NCBI GenBank assembly: GCA_016647705.1
Contig: CM028338.1
Coordinates: 21,721,577-21,785,576 of the forward strand
Source of the DNA: Eucommia ulmoides
Taxonomy: Eukaryota > Streptophyta > Magnoliopsida > Garryales > Eucommiaceae
DNA length: 64,000 bases
Direction: 5' to 3'
Numbering within the stretch: position 1 is the stretch's first letter; the number at the start of each line of letters is the position of its first letter. Positions 35,578 through 47,682 of this stretch are shown piece after piece. Below the pieces are notes generated by a model, which was not told where the DNA came from, did not search any database, and worked only from the letters and a program-made list of their open reading frames with translations. The position numbers and the translations under genes were made by a program.

Positions 35578-36508
35578 TTAATGATAAAATTGATCTTTTG
35601 GTGTAGCGATGAAGGCACTGCCCCCATTGTGGATCCACAACCTCTCCAACAATAGATTGTATGACGCTGGTATGATGAGCACTAGGAAATTCGCATTGAA
35701 CTGAATTGGGACAATTTCAATTGGCAAGTTAATCTCCCCGATGCTATCTCTTCTTGCCCCATCGAATACCCTGATAACCATTTTCGACAGTCGAATCTAT
35801 GAAAAAAACTATCCCCATTTCATTCAGTGTCGACAAAGGACATGTATTTAGAGCTGATCCATTGTGAATCAGTACCCGAGCTATAAACATTTTGTGGCTT
35901 CTGAATGTGATATTCAGGAACCTGTTGTGTCCAGTTCTATGTTCTTTGATCTCGTCATCAGTGAAAGTGGTGGTGCTAGATCCCAGGTCTTTGTCAACTA
36001 GAGTGACAAATTTTACTGGAGGGATCGTGCTTGGCAAGTGGGCTTCAATCAATACTTTCAGAAGTGCATGTCTGTGTACTTTCGAGGACAAGAGTAGTGA
36101 GAGCATCGAGATTTGTGCTACTGCTTTACTGAGTTGCTCAACTATCTTGTATTCTGAATTTTTCGTCGCCTTTAGAAAGTCTTGAGCCTCTTGTTCTTGC
36201 ACGATTTTTTTCAAAACTTTTCTTGGTTCTCTTATAGGATCCCTGATCAAATCCTGCTGCGTGTACACCATCTTAGACCTAGTGATTCTGCTAGTTTCTC
36301 CTATTGAGATTGACAATTCCTCTCATTCTCTAGTTTTAGCAACAATATCATAGTTATATGTGACCTTATTGAGACTTTTCACGAGCTTTTGGATCGGGAA
36401 AGACAGAACCAGAGATTTCACCAACTTTTTGGCTACCTTTTCTGGATGCAATTCTAACTCTCCGTCGAGAACCTTCGGGTGCAAACAAATACCACCGATA
36501 TTGATCAC
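35578..36508 (-). pseudogene. Tat protease region
   Basis: Minus strand. The stretch 36316-35744 holds KIVEQLSKAVAQISMLSLL, FTDDEIKEHRTGHN and the retropepsin site ARVLIHNGSALN. The usual sequence is VLIDNGSxLN, so the catalytic Asp is His here (codon 35864-35866). The next frame (35781-35578) continues with MVIRVFDGARRDSIGEINLP and a LLLERLWIH segment, the rest of the protease fold (flap and LLGRPWI motif). Order and spacing fit Tat elements; the protein is inactive. Confidence 0.8.
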
Positions 36509-36599
36509 AACTACTTCTTCCTCGACCTTCTCTGTGAAAATTAGATTGAACCCACTTCCATAGGGGGCATGTTCAGGCAGTGGATAATTGCTGACAGTT

Positions 36600-38223
36600 T
36601 GGTATACCAGTCTCAGGCTTTCTAGAAAATGTGATGGCTTTTGTCCGTATGAACTCCCAGATCTTATCTTTTAAGTGATAGCATTGCTCGGTCGTATGTC
36701 CTCTAGATCCTGAGTGGTACTTACAGAAAGCATTCGAAGAAGCGATTTTACTTCAAGGCTTAGGCTCATAGGATGGACAGGGAGTTAACATCTCTTGCTT
36801 CAAACAACTCCAGTACAACTCAGTGATTGAGACCGAAAGGTTTAGTAGTTCCTTGTTATCATTTTGAAAGTTCCCTCTAGTAGTGCGAGGTGGATAGCCT
36901 GGGTGGTATTGGGTTCTTGGTTTTAGGGTATGGTTAGGAATTTGAGGTGGGGCGTTCTGGTTTGGCTGATATGTATGGTAAGCGAGTGTTTGGTAGGCTT
37001 GGAGATAATATTGGAGAGTGTGGTTTTGGTAAAGGGGAGGTACGTTCTGGTAATAAGAGGGATAACTTTGGGAATATGGTTGGTTCCGGGGCTAATATTG
37101 TTTTTGGCGATTTTATGGGAGATTGTTGCAACATTAGTTGCTTCGGTTCGGGTAGTTTTTGGGATTGAAAACTTGGGTATTATTTTGGTGAAGGGTTTGC
37201 TGAGGGTAAATGACGATGGCTAGCTCATTATCTTTCTTCTTTGGTGGGGCTAATCTCTTCGTCAGATCGGGGAAGGCCTCTTTAATCTTTTTGCTCCTTA
37301 TTCTTTCTTCTGTCACTTTGAGTTGCTTGATCGCATCGCTGAAGGAAGCCACAACTATGCTCGAGAGATCTCAATAGAACGACGGCATCTGAATTTACTT
37401 GAATATCTCTAACTGAGTCTTCTCGCTCCGCCTAGGGACAACTTTAGCAGCCTTCTCCCTCCAGCGGGCGGTGTAACTCTGAAAGATTTTATCTTTCTTC
37501 TTCAGTATCTGGTAGAGGGTATTATAGTCTGATGCAACATCCTTATTTTATACATACTACTCATAGAAGGCCTCTACCAGATCCTCAAATATTTTAATCT
37601 ACGATAGGTCCAGGGTCATTTACAAGCTGAGAGCTGATCCTTTTAACTATTGTCGGAACATCTTCAAGAAAAGGTCTTCGTTCTGAGCATGAACTCGCAA
37701 CTCTTTCTTGTAGATACTGACATGCCATTTTAAGGGGCCAGTACTATTATACTTCATGAATTTTGGAACTACAAAGTTTTTTGGGAACACCACCGGGGTG
37801 GTGTTGACAACTACTTGTACGTTGCTTTTTTGGATGGATTTTCCTTTTTTAGCTCTTCCACTGTTCTCTCCAATTCTTATATTTTCCAAACTATGGCCGA
37901 ATGGAGTCCATCTTCTTTCCTGTTTTCGATTTCAATGGCCAGGGCTAGTTAATTGGCATTCAGATCGTTGGGTGGAGCAATGACTCTCTCTGGGTAAATG
38001 AAGATTTGCAGTACTGAGGGGGTTGGGCCTTTGGTTGGGATATGTCGATGCTCCATAGGTGAAAGGATAAGGGCCTATTTGGGTTGGTATGGTTCAGATT
38101 CGACATTAAGTTCTCCTACGGCCGGTTAAGTTCGTTGACCCTTTTCCTTAGCATGTCCATGGTTTCTTGCATCCGAGCCATTTGGGTCGTATAGGGAGAT
38201 TTATGATTACTTTCTGATGTCAT
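36600..38223 (-). pseudogene. Tat gag, broken
   Basis: Starts at an ATG (38223-38221) with a coiled-coil-like ARMQETMDMLRKRVNEL. The retroviral-type gag core is visible as FMKYNSTGPLKWHV (37765), the FEDLVEAFYE/QILKKK part (about 37500-37590) and SFSDAIKQLKVTEERI (37345). A zinc-binding stretch, FCKYHSGSRGHTTEQCYHL, lies at about 36690-36750 (C-x2-H...G-H-T-x3-C form). Frames change several times and there are stops. The same gene on the plus strand at 54950-56771 is equally decayed but related. Confidence 0.8.
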
Positions 38224-38730
38224 CATGAAATAAGTCTAGGCCTGACTGTAAGTAAAGACTAGACTTCGGATGGGGGAAAGCGAAATTGTTTTTCTGGGAC
38301 TAATTTTCCGGTCTCGTACAGTTCTTACAACAAACCCATTTATTAGTCCACGTGGGTCTTAGGTAGTCTTAAAATCCATTCAAGTTCAATTTTCTCAATT
38401 TTGATAATGATCGATCTAAACAGATAATGATTTATGAAAATTCTTTCATTACTTAAGCAGTAAACTTTGAACTCGTTTGGTTTTTAAAACTTCCTAAGAC
38501 ATCATAAATCCATCGAAAATAAAATCTCATTCTATGTCTTGTATTCATAGAATCCCATGGGGATAGTATGGATACAAGATGATTGTGTTGGAGGGTTTAC
38601 AATAATATAAGAGCCCGAGAGAAAAGAAAGAAAAGAAGAAAAAAACAAACATCACAACTTATTCAAAAACAAAATAGAAGGAATAGATAACAAAAATAAA
38701 ATTTGACATTAGGCTCGACCCTCTAATTGT

Positions 38731-38747
38731 CCCAAGTGGAGTCGCTA
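38731..38747 (-). other. Primer binding site, tRNA-Arg type (Tat)
   Basis: Minus strand TAGCGACTCCACTTGGG, two bases (GC) after the LTR end GCGCATCA. Related sites are 54624-54641 and 62483-62502 (TGGCGACTCCGTTGGGGACC). The set matches the tRNA-Arg-type primer site described for Ogre/Tat. Confidence 0.75.
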
Positions 38748-38749
38748 GC

Positions 38750-40865
38750 TGATGCGCCTGATTTTCCGAAAGGAAAATAATATTCAATAATAAGAAGCGT
38801 AAAGAGAGGGATTTTTTAAGCGCCACTTTTCTCAAAAAAATACTTAGCCCTTTTTTAAAAATAATAAGTCACCACCTAGCATTGAATTTAATTGGTGTGT
38901 TAGATCACCAATTTTAGAAAACAAATTTAAAAGGCCTAAGTAAAAATTGACTCCAAAAAAATACGGTCAAACCAACAATTCATTTAAAGGCTCGAGGGTC
39001 GGTTGCGATCGGGGGAAGGTGGGCACCCCAAGACACCCGTCCAAAGACGGTACCTTATATCTAATTAAGTCCGATTAGTTTAGTCTAAATGTTTTATTTT
39101 ATTTTGAAATCTTTTCTTTCTTATAAAAATCTTTTCGGTATTTTCAAAAATAAGATGGGACAACTTTTTGTGTTTTTGGGAATGTTTCTCTTGTATAACC
39201 TCTTATTGAATATTAAGGATTCAATAAGGATGGCCCCTAGGGGGGTATTTATTTATGTTTTCGAGGTTTTTTTTTTTTTTTTTTAAACTTTTAATGGACA
39301 AAGTAAAATAAGTGAATAAGTATGAATATATGAATGCTAAAACTATCATGATATGAATTCTATTTTATTTATGCAAAAGTGATTTAAAAACTACTTATTT
39401 GATTTTTTTTTTTTTATATAAGAAAGGGTCTAATTTAAATATGCCAATGCAAAATGATATGAATACGGGGATTAATCAAGGAACACTCCATGATCATGCG
39501 TGGAAATGATTTAATTATTTAATATAAAAAAATGCAAGTAGTTTATGTGTCGTGACTAAATGAGAAAAAGTAGTATGGATTAAAAAAAAACTATATGTAT
39601 GAAATATAAAATAAAGTGGAAGTGGTTAAAGTGTTATAAACATGCTGTCTAAATGATACAAGAAATGAATATGCGAGATGGAAAATTAATGTCTATTTTA
39701 AATTTGCCCAATTAATTTAAAGAAATCCTAATTTGAAATTCTCTCAAATTCTATGGGCATGATAATTGAGGGAGGACCGCGAAAATAATTTTGTTGGAAT
39801 TAATCTTTCGAAACTTAAGCGAAATCCCATGAATAGATTTATCGATGGAAACAATTTCCTAAAACCCATCGTTTCCAAATTCCACTTTAGTTGGGGAATA
39901 GAAACGAGGCCACAAAAAACTCTCTGACGATTTATCAAATCATCGGATTCATCTTAAGTTTCATAAGGATTAATTCCTACAAACTAAGATTTTATTATTT
40001 TTTGAATTTTATATTTTTATTTTTTTGGGTTTTGACAACAAGAATAAAAATAAAATAAGGAAAATACAGAAAGTAAAAAATAAAAACGTCCTTCACCTCA
40101 TGCTCTGGGATTAAGTTTAGGCACAAGAAATCCACCCCGGTGTTTTCATCAGATCATTGGACGACTTACTTTTTTTTAGCTTTTTTTCTTTTATGAATTG
40201 CGACAAAAAATAAAATAAAAAAGTAGCGATATATGGGTGTTCTCATCTAAGTGCTCAAAGTTTTAAATTGATAATGGGGAACCTCATCCAGATGTTTTCA
40301 TTGAGTCATCGGACAACTAAAGAAATAAAATTGACAGGAGTTTAAATTGCGAGAAAAATAAGATAAGCTAAAAAATTGAAGATAAAATAAAAACATACAT
40401 GTTCTAGGTAAAGAATTCTGATGCTCGATTTTTTTTTACTATTGTAGATAGCTTCCCGAAAAGGGCTTTCGATGAGAATCATTTTCCTAGAGATTACTCA
40501 TCTCAATTTTTGAATGAATCAACTACGAGGAGGAGGACCTAATTTATAGGAAAGGATGGGGCGTGATAAACATAAGGAAACCCAAAGACTAGATCTAGTT
40601 ACTAAAGACCAATCCAAATTGGACATAGAAAGGGAAAAATTCAGAAAAAACTCAAAAAGAATATTCTGGACATAGGGCGCGTGAGAAACATGTGCCCTTT
40701 TGCACTGCCTCACCTGGCATGACACGTGGTGGGCCTACTACACTCTCTCTCTCGTACACACACACACGTGCGCATGGTTGCCCCAAAACTAGGGGCCCCA
40801 TTGGTACACATACACACGGTACACAGACACACACATAAGTTGACAAGAACATAGGGCCCATTGAT

Positions 40866-40899
<34 letters not shown>

Positions 40900-41455
40900 G
40901 ATTCATACATACATACACGCGTCTATCTCTCTCGCTCTCTCTCCTCACTCTCTCTCTCTATCTTACATTCTCAGTTGGAATGGTCGCTGACATGGAGGGC
41001 GCTACGTAAGGGTGGTCATGGGCTGGGCCGGGCCGAATTTTAGCTAGGGTATTACAAAAAAATACTAGGCCCTAATCCGACCCGGTCCTTTGATCGGGCT
41101 ACTTTCATGCCTAAGCCCAACCATGAAAAAAATCAAGCCCAAGCCCGGCCCTAGGGCTGACCTGACGCTAAAATTATTTTTTATTTTAAAAAGTAAATAC
41201 TAAAATATAAACATAAACGCTAAAACATAAAAGTGATCAATAACAAGGCGAGACTCGCGGCGGAGAAAAACGATCGACGACAAATAAAATTGGCGAATAG
41301 AAGCGAATGACAACGAAGGAACGTGATAGACGATAACGACAACGAAATACAGGCAGGGAGGGAGGGAGAGAGGTCTCAGAAATAAAGATTGAAGAGCTAT
41401 GCACAAGTCTGTAAGCGGTGGATGAAATGAAATGAACTAGGGTTGGTTTGCTTGA

Positions 41456-41514
<59 letters not shown>

Positions 41515-42012
41515 TTTTCTAAATTAATACTCGGATTGAGCTGGACTAGCCCTAAAAAAAATTGGCCTGGCCCTAGCCCGACCCTAAGTTTGATAGAGCC
41601 TGAGAATCAAAGCCCAATTCCTGCCCATGGGATTAAAACTAAAGCCTAAGCCCTAAAAAAATAGGGTTGGGTTGGGCGGGCCCCCAAGCCCATAACCACC
41701 CCTAGCCCCACGTGATTTTTTTTTCTCCCTCTCGGTTCTCTCTTTCTCCTCCCTCTCTTAGTTTTTTTTTCTCTCTTTCTCTCTCTACTCTCTCTCTCTC
41801 ATGTCCACTTACCTCCCATTTTTTTCTTTTTTTCTAATTTTAACCCATTTTTTTTTTTTTTTTTTTCTGATTTCGATTTTTCTTCTCCTTTTTCTTTTTT
41901 CACTTTCTCTTTATCTATTTTTGTAATTTCTAAAATAAAATGAAAAACAAAGTAGATTATAAAATAAAGCATATTTGTTTTTTTGCAGAGCGATCAAAAT
42001 GCCGTGTTTACA
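38750..42012 (-). repeat. Tat 5' LTR with MITE insertion
   Basis: Ends (minus) GGCGCATCA at 38750 next to the primer site; proposed start TGTAAACACGG at 42012 beside GAGAG. Net length about 2.56 kb without the MITE at 41007-41704, close to the 3' LTR. Includes simple CT and CA repeats (40868-40960). Confidence 0.75.
41007..41704. mobile_element. hAT-like MITE (non-autonomous DNA transposon)
   Basis: Absent from the sister LTR, where GGGCCCCCATGTGATTTT (about 13033) is uninterrupted. Ends are inverted repeats: TAAGGGTGGTCATGGGC at the left and, on the other strand, TAGGGGTGGTTATGGGC at the right. Flanking 8-mers GCGCTACG and GCCCCACG match at 6 of 8, consistent with an old 8-bp hAT target duplication. 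The interior has repeated AAGCCC/GGGCT words and an (AT)n array (41471-41511). No transposase. Confidence 0.75.
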
Positions 42013-42534
42013 GAGAGGAGTGGAGAAAGCCGAATGAAAATGGAGAAAATCACGCGAAAGAGAGAGATAAATAATCTACACACAGAGAGAGCTCTATTTT
42101 TTTTGAAGAACTTTTCACCGCCTAAAGCTTTACCTTATTCCCTGTTTTTGTTTTTATTTTTTATTTTTTTTCTTGTGTTGTCTTTTTCTCTTTAGGACAA
42201 CACAACAAATGGATGTGTTGTCTTCATTATAAGAAGACAATACGCTCCATTGTATTATATTTTAATTATTTACACAAACGGCCCCTTTCAAAATGTAAAA
42301 ATATCAATTATACCAAAAAATCTTAAAAATTATATTTTGAATAACTCCCAAAACCTTCTAAAATTCTAATTAAAACTAACATATTAATCCCACTTTAAAA
42401 TAAAAATTTTAAATATTAAAATGACCTCTAAAAATTTTAAATTAAAATTTAAAATACCACACTAGACCCAAATATTTTGGAAATGCTACAAAGTGCAAAT
42501 TAAAAATATGCATATAGAAAATTAGGGTTTTACA
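42013..42534 (-). repeat. Chromovirus 3' LTR, first piece
   Basis: Minus strand start TGTAAAACCCTAATTTTC at 42534, directly after the purine tract GGGAGAAGGAT (42546-42535) and the GACAAAATTTC sequence typical of chromovirus 3' ends. Cut at 42013 by the Tat element. Confidence 0.75.
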
Positions 42535-42579
42535 ATCCTTCTCCCAAAAAGAAATTTTGTCTCAAAATTTAGTTACCCC

Positions 42580-45310
42580 AAACGAGCAAATGCAGATATT
42601 TACTTTTGATTTCCTCTTATTTTTTCCAAATTACTTTCTCTATGTTATAACAGTGTCATAGCACCGTCACCAACGAAATCGTTTTTGTTTGTAATACTTG
42701 ATCTTTACGGTCTAGAATCTGTTTTGGCTCCTCAATATATGATAGGTCTTTTTTTTTTAATTCAATTAGCTGAGATGTCAACACATGTGACGGGGCAGAC
42801 ACATATTTTCTAAGCATGGAAACATGAAAAACATTGTGCAATCTTGACAGCTCGGGCAGTAGGACTAGTTGATATGCTGTTGTACTGACCTTTTATAGAA
42901 TCTCGTACGGCTTGATGTATGTCGGACTTAGTTTTTTCCTTTTTCCCAAATCTCCTTATGCCTTTTCGCGGAGATATACGTAAAATACATAATCACCTAC
43001 TTCAAACTCCAACTCCCACCTACGCTTGTGAGCATAACTCTTTTGTTGACTCTAAGAAATCTTCAGTCTTACTACTTTCACTTTTTCTACTATTATCTGA
43101 GCTATGTCAGACATCAATAATTTCTGTTTCCCAACTTCAGTCCAACAAACCGGAATTTTGCATCTTTTGCCATACAATTCTTCATATGGGGTCATTTCAA
43201 TTATCGAATGATATCTATTGTTATAGAATAACTCCATTAAAGTCAAATGATCATCCCTAGCTACCACAAAATTCTAAAATGCGAGCCCTCAATCAATCTC
43301 CAATGTATGGTATGGATTCCGTGCTTTGACTGGCCGTCATCCTGTTGATGAAAAATTGTATTGAATTTTAATTTAGTACCCAGAGCAACCTGAAGACTAG
43401 GCTAGAATTTTGATGTAAATCTCGAATCTTTATTCATCATTATAGAAACTGGCGCACCATGCAACCTAACAATCTTATCAATATACAATTTTGCATACTC
43501 GTTTATCAAGTACGTGATTTTTACAGTCAGAAAATGAGCAGATTTTGTAACTCTGTCAACAATCATCCAACGGAATTATGTCCCCTTTGAGTATGGGGTA
43601 ATTCTGAAATAAATCCATCGTGATATATTCCCACTTCTATTTTGGGATAGGCAAAGGCTAGAATAACCCTCCTGAACGTTGGTGCTAAATCTTGACTTAC
43701 TGAAAGATAAGACACCTGGCAACAAATTTTGTATTTTCTTGTTTTATTTGATTCCAACATTAATGTTCTTGCAAATCCCGATACATTTTAATGCTCCCTA
43801 GATACATTGCATATATTGAACTATGCGCTTCCTCCAAGATATTTTTCTTTAAAACAATATTATTAGGCACACATAATTTATTCCCAACCAACAAGGCTTC
43901 ATCAGTATCTCTAACGAGATAGTTGGTTTTTTGCCCATTTTTCACTTCCTTCCTGATCTTTTCCAATTAGATATCTAACTTTTGAGCTTCTATAATACAA
44001 TCAATTAGCGTCAGTCTTAATGTCAAAATTGTAAGCAAAGATGAATCTGAACCACTACTAACTGGACTTGTAGGGATCACCACTTTGCATATAGGTTAGT
44101 ATAAATGACTCGAAAGTGCTCAATTGAACTTGCAGATTTTAGACTTAATACATATGCTACAATATAAGTTTTTCCATGGTGATAACAAATATTACTGTAA
44201 TGATCTTTAATCAATTCTATCCAATGCCTTTGTATCAGATTTAATTCTTTCTGAGGAAACAAATATTTTAAACTTTAGTGATCTGTGTATATCTCACATC
44301 GTCATGAACATAATTTCTTCATAGTTTCAAAGAAAACACAATCGCCGCTAACTCTAAATCGTATGTCAGTTAGTTACACTCATGATGATTTAATTTCCAA
44401 AAGTGTACGCAATCATATAACAATGTCGTACCAATACAAAATCCAAACCCAGATATAATGCATAAGTGTATATCATAAAATCATCATCTTCCGTGTAAAT
44501 AGAGACTATTAACGCTGATATCAATGTATTCTATAACTCTTGGTAACTTTTCTCCTATTTGTCAATCTACTCAAATTTGACTTCATTGTTAGTCAAACGA
44601 ATCAATAGTGTAACTATAATATAAAACCCATTAACAACCCTACATTAATAACCTGTCAATTTCAAGAAACTAAAAATCTATGTCACATTATTATTGTTTT
44701 TTTTAGTCAACTTGTATACCATCACCTGAGATAACATGTCCCAAAAATACAATTCTAACCAGCAAAAACTCACAAGTACTGAACTTAGCATATAATTACT
44801 TTTCTCTCAAAATTTATAGCACAATTTTGAGATGCTCTGCATACTCTTCTTTATTTTGGGAGTAAATCAGAATACAATCAATGGATACTATAATAAACCG
44901 ATCTAAATAAGGCTAGAAGATCCTATTCATCATTACTATAAATATAGTTGGGGCATTCGTCAACCCAAATGGCATAACTAAAAATTCATAGTTCTCATAC
45001 CTCGTACAAAAACATCGTCTTCAATACGTCACTGTTTCTAATTTTTAACTAGTGATATTCTGATCGAAGATCTATTTTGAAAAATACCTTGGCCTTCTAT
45101 AGCTGATAGAATAAATCATCAATTCTAGGCAATGGATATATGTTACGAATCGTCATCTTGTGTAGCTGCCATCATCAATACACATCCTCAAAGTGCCATT
45201 TTTAAAAAATAATACTCAGCTCCCTAGAAAAAATACATGGTGTAATAAACCTCCAGTCTAACAGATATTACAATTGAATTTTTAGTTCTTTCAGCTCAGT
45301 AGCTGCCATA
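42580..45310 (-). pseudogene. Chromovirus RT C-terminal part, RNase H and integrase
   Basis: Minus strand. RT piece [12 protein letters not shown] (about 44980) and [15 protein letters not shown] (about 44900), where the YVDD/FIDD box reads SIDC and so lacks the second catalytic Asp. RNase H and integrase follow with many stops: the zinc region around 43960-43770, DDHLTLMELFYNNRYHS and EELYGKRCKIPVCW (43260-43130), QQKSYAHKRR...FEVGDYVF (about 43020) and the integrase tail HNVFHVSMLRKY (42840-42805). The last motif followed by a chromodomain-like end is usual in Tekay/Del; the chromodomain itself was not confirmed. Confidence 0.8.
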
Positions 45311-46731
45311 TGTACGTCGAGGCGTTTGTTACGCGCTCGTGTATTGATTACTCGCAAGTGCACGAGGTCTAGTTTTAATATAGTGGATCGTTTAAGATAT
45401 GATATCGTTCCCACAGAGACGGGTTGAATAATTGAGTATTGCAATTTGCATAGCCTCCTATTATCCAGATGGTTCAAGAAATGATTTTAAAATTAAACTA
45501 ATTAAAACTAAGTTAAACTACAATTAGTGGGTTAATCCTAACTAAGTTGATTACCTAGGGATTGATTTTGTTTACTTAATACATGTTTGAGTTCATTTTA
45601 GTTAACAATAACAGAGTTTATGGTATCCAATAATCTCGGTTCTAAAACTCATTCGCCATCTTTTTCGAGTGTAAGACGGGAGAATAAGTGACTTCGTGTC
45701 AACGCCGAGGTCCTCCTCAACATCTTAACGACTCTAGGCCACGTGATTCTTACCCCAACGTCATCGATTGCACACTAACTAACACCCTCCCGGGTCGTTA
45801 GATCGTAATGATGGGTTTACCTTAGTCCGAATCCAGGGTTACTTCTTCTGAGTGTCAAACCCTAGATTCTCAAATCCAACCCTAATACCTTAACAAGCAT
45901 ATTGAAGTTGTCATAAAATGATAAACACAATCGGATTTAAAAGCAAACAACCGTTAAAGAAATCTATATTAAACCAAACGAGTATTTACACAACTACATC
46001 GTCCCTAGCTAATATTTATCTAATCTAACATGATCTTGGCCATTAGAACTACAAACCAAGAGATATTCATCATCATTTATAATAAAACATGAAATTACAA
46101 AGAGATAAACAAACAGAGAAAGATCAAATCTTAAAGTGGAGTGATCCACTGTCGCCAAAGACCGATCCGCCAATGTTTTCTCTTCTCCGGATGATAAATA
46201 TCCTCTTCAAGAATGACCAAGAATCAAGCTCCTAAAGTTAGAGACGTTCTATGCTCCAATAGGAGAAGTGGGAGAATGGGTATTTATAGGTGCAAGGTTT
46301 TAAAATATCTAAAAATATCTATTTGCTGTGCAGAGGCCATAGCCGTGGCCGTGGGATAAGTTGGTTTGTTCTCATATATTTTACCACGGCGGCCGTGGGC
46401 TTGCGCCGCGATGGTGGAATAATATCCAACTCTCTGATGTTTTACCGTCGCGACCGTGAGATTATCTCCGCGGCCGTGAGACTTTGTTCATTTAAGCACT
46501 TCTTTGCATTCTCACCGCTACGGCCATGGATTCTTGGCTGTGGCGGTGGCTCTTGTAATCTTGAAACCTTATTTCTTCATCGTTTTCCCACTGTTTTCAC
46601 TCGTTTGTCGCTTGTTTGTGTCCCTACACCTGAATTACATAAAAACAAACAAAAAAGAAATTAAATATAATTAAAACACTCGAAAACTACCAAATCCGGT
46701 TTAGAAGTAGATAGATATTTTACACCTGTCA
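45311..46731 (-). repeat. P-family solo LTR, TSD CCATA
   Basis: 1421 bp on the minus strand, TGACAGGTG...GACGTACA, flanked by exact CCATA (45306-45310, 46732-46736) inside the chromovirus RT. The U3 cluster (about 46325-46545) has GGC-type cores such as CCACGGCGGCCGTGG and CCGCGGCCGTG instead of CTAG. Confidence 0.93.
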
Positions 46732-47320
46732 CCATACGATTGGGTGGAATTGATATAGGAGATGTACCTAAAAATAATTCAATAGTGACTTCAATTTCTC
46801 TATCCACTGGCAAGCTTGGAAATTCTTCTAGGAATACATCTGGATAATTCCCAACCATTAGGATATCAACCAATTGTACTTCATTCTGATTGCTACTAAT
46901 CACATGCGCAAAAATTCTTGACATCCCTTTTTTAATGATTTCTTGGCTTCTAATATTGAAATCAAACTGACAGAGATAATGAATCTATCCCCCCAAAAAT
47001 ATATCCTTTGTCTTGCTTGAGACTCAAAAAATAACTTCCTTTTTAAAATAGTCAATTGATACATAACAACGAGATAAGATATCAATGACCAATATCACAT
47101 CGAATTTATAAATACTCAAGGGCAATAAATCCATTGAAAATTCTGTATCACTTTTGTTCTATTCACAAAACTCTATGAATTTTCTTTCATTGTTAGTCTC
47201 GAACACAACATCAAATATGAACCATTTTTGAAACTTTTTACATATGACATCCTCAATCCTTACAAGGTCTAAACCAAATCAAATAATTACCTTGAATTTG
47301 ATTCATACTGAAAACTATCA
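46732..47320 (-). pseudogene. Chromovirus protease end and RT start
   Basis: Minus strand. YKFDVILVIDILSRCYVSID (about 47110-47050) matches the DVILGMDWL segment at the end of chromovirus protease. AKKSLKKGCQEFL (about 46950) and NYPDVFLEEFPSLPVDREIE (about 46860) match the DVFPEELPGLPPxRxIEF start of RT, with SPISIPPNRM (about 46740) next. RT continues below 45311 once the solo LTR is removed. Frames differ between pieces. Confidence 0.8.
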
Positions 47321-47682
47321 TCCTCCCTAATTAAATCTATAAACTCGATTTTTTTTTTCATAATCAGTTTAAGGAATTAATTTTCCTCGAAGACGACAAA
47401 ATTGATCTAAACCTTTTTTCCGGCCACAAATTCCTCTGTTAGCTCTCTAAAAACCATGATCCTCTATTATCTCTATGTATTTTTTTAACCATCCATTCTT
47501 GAGCCTTTAACTAAATATTTAAATTATAACATAATCTTAGCACCCATACAACATATATAAATATTGAGGTTTATATTCCAATAAACAATAACATATATGT
47601 AATTCAATAATAATGCAAATGATGATCATGTTCTACGTCTAAAATATCTCAGTATATTTGTTGAATCCAAGGTTTTGATGAA
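47321..47682 (-). other. Unassigned sequence upstream of chromovirus protease
   Basis: AT-rich; no motif or frame I can support. Probably decayed chromovirus gag-protease sequence, by position only. Confidence 0.3.

Larger units (their letters stand above)
10739..42012 (-). mobile_element. Ty3/gypsy Tat (Ogre-like) element, minus strand, heavily interrupted
   Basis: Reading from high to low coordinates there is the 5' LTR (42012-38750), a primer site like the 3' end of tRNA-Arg (38747-38731), gag (38223-36600), protease (36508-35578), RT (35577 to about 32086, interrupted), RNase H, integrase (31235-30303, then 14499-14310), 3' non-coding sequence and the 3' LTR (13357-10739). The proposed target duplication is GAGAG at 10734-10738 and 42013-42017; both flanks appear to belong to the same chromovirus LTR. 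Insertions inside are the P-family complex 14500-30302, the SIRE solo LTR 32733-35012 and a hAT-like MITE 41007-41704. GAGAG is a low-complexity word, so the duplication is supportive rather than proof. Confidence 0.75.
2830..47682 (-). mobile_element. Ty3/gypsy chromovirus (Tekay/Del-like), minus strand, split by nested insertions
   Basis: This is the oldest layer of the stack. Reading on the minus strand there is a protease end and RT (46732-47320), RT-RNase H-integrase (42580-45310), a purine tract (42535-42546), then the 3' LTR in three pieces: 42013-42534, 9307-10738 and 2830-2999. The pieces are linked by target duplications of the elements inserted between them: GAGAG for the Tat element and CAACT for the copia element. 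The LTR begins TGTAAAACCC and appears to end GGGGTGTGACA, an ending I associate with Tekay-type LTRs. Net LTR length is about 2.1 kb. The 5' half (gag and 5' LTR) is not seen; the copy is lost at 47682 where a P-family LTR starts. The LTR assignment of 9307-10738 rests on the target duplications and general resemblance, not on an alignment to an intact copy. Confidence 0.65.

Noticed and set aside
36930-37223. 97-codon plus-strand frame, with a similar frame at 55889-56188 on the minus strand
   Set aside because: Both are antisense to the Tat gag tail; their likeness to each other follows from the two gag copies being homologous.
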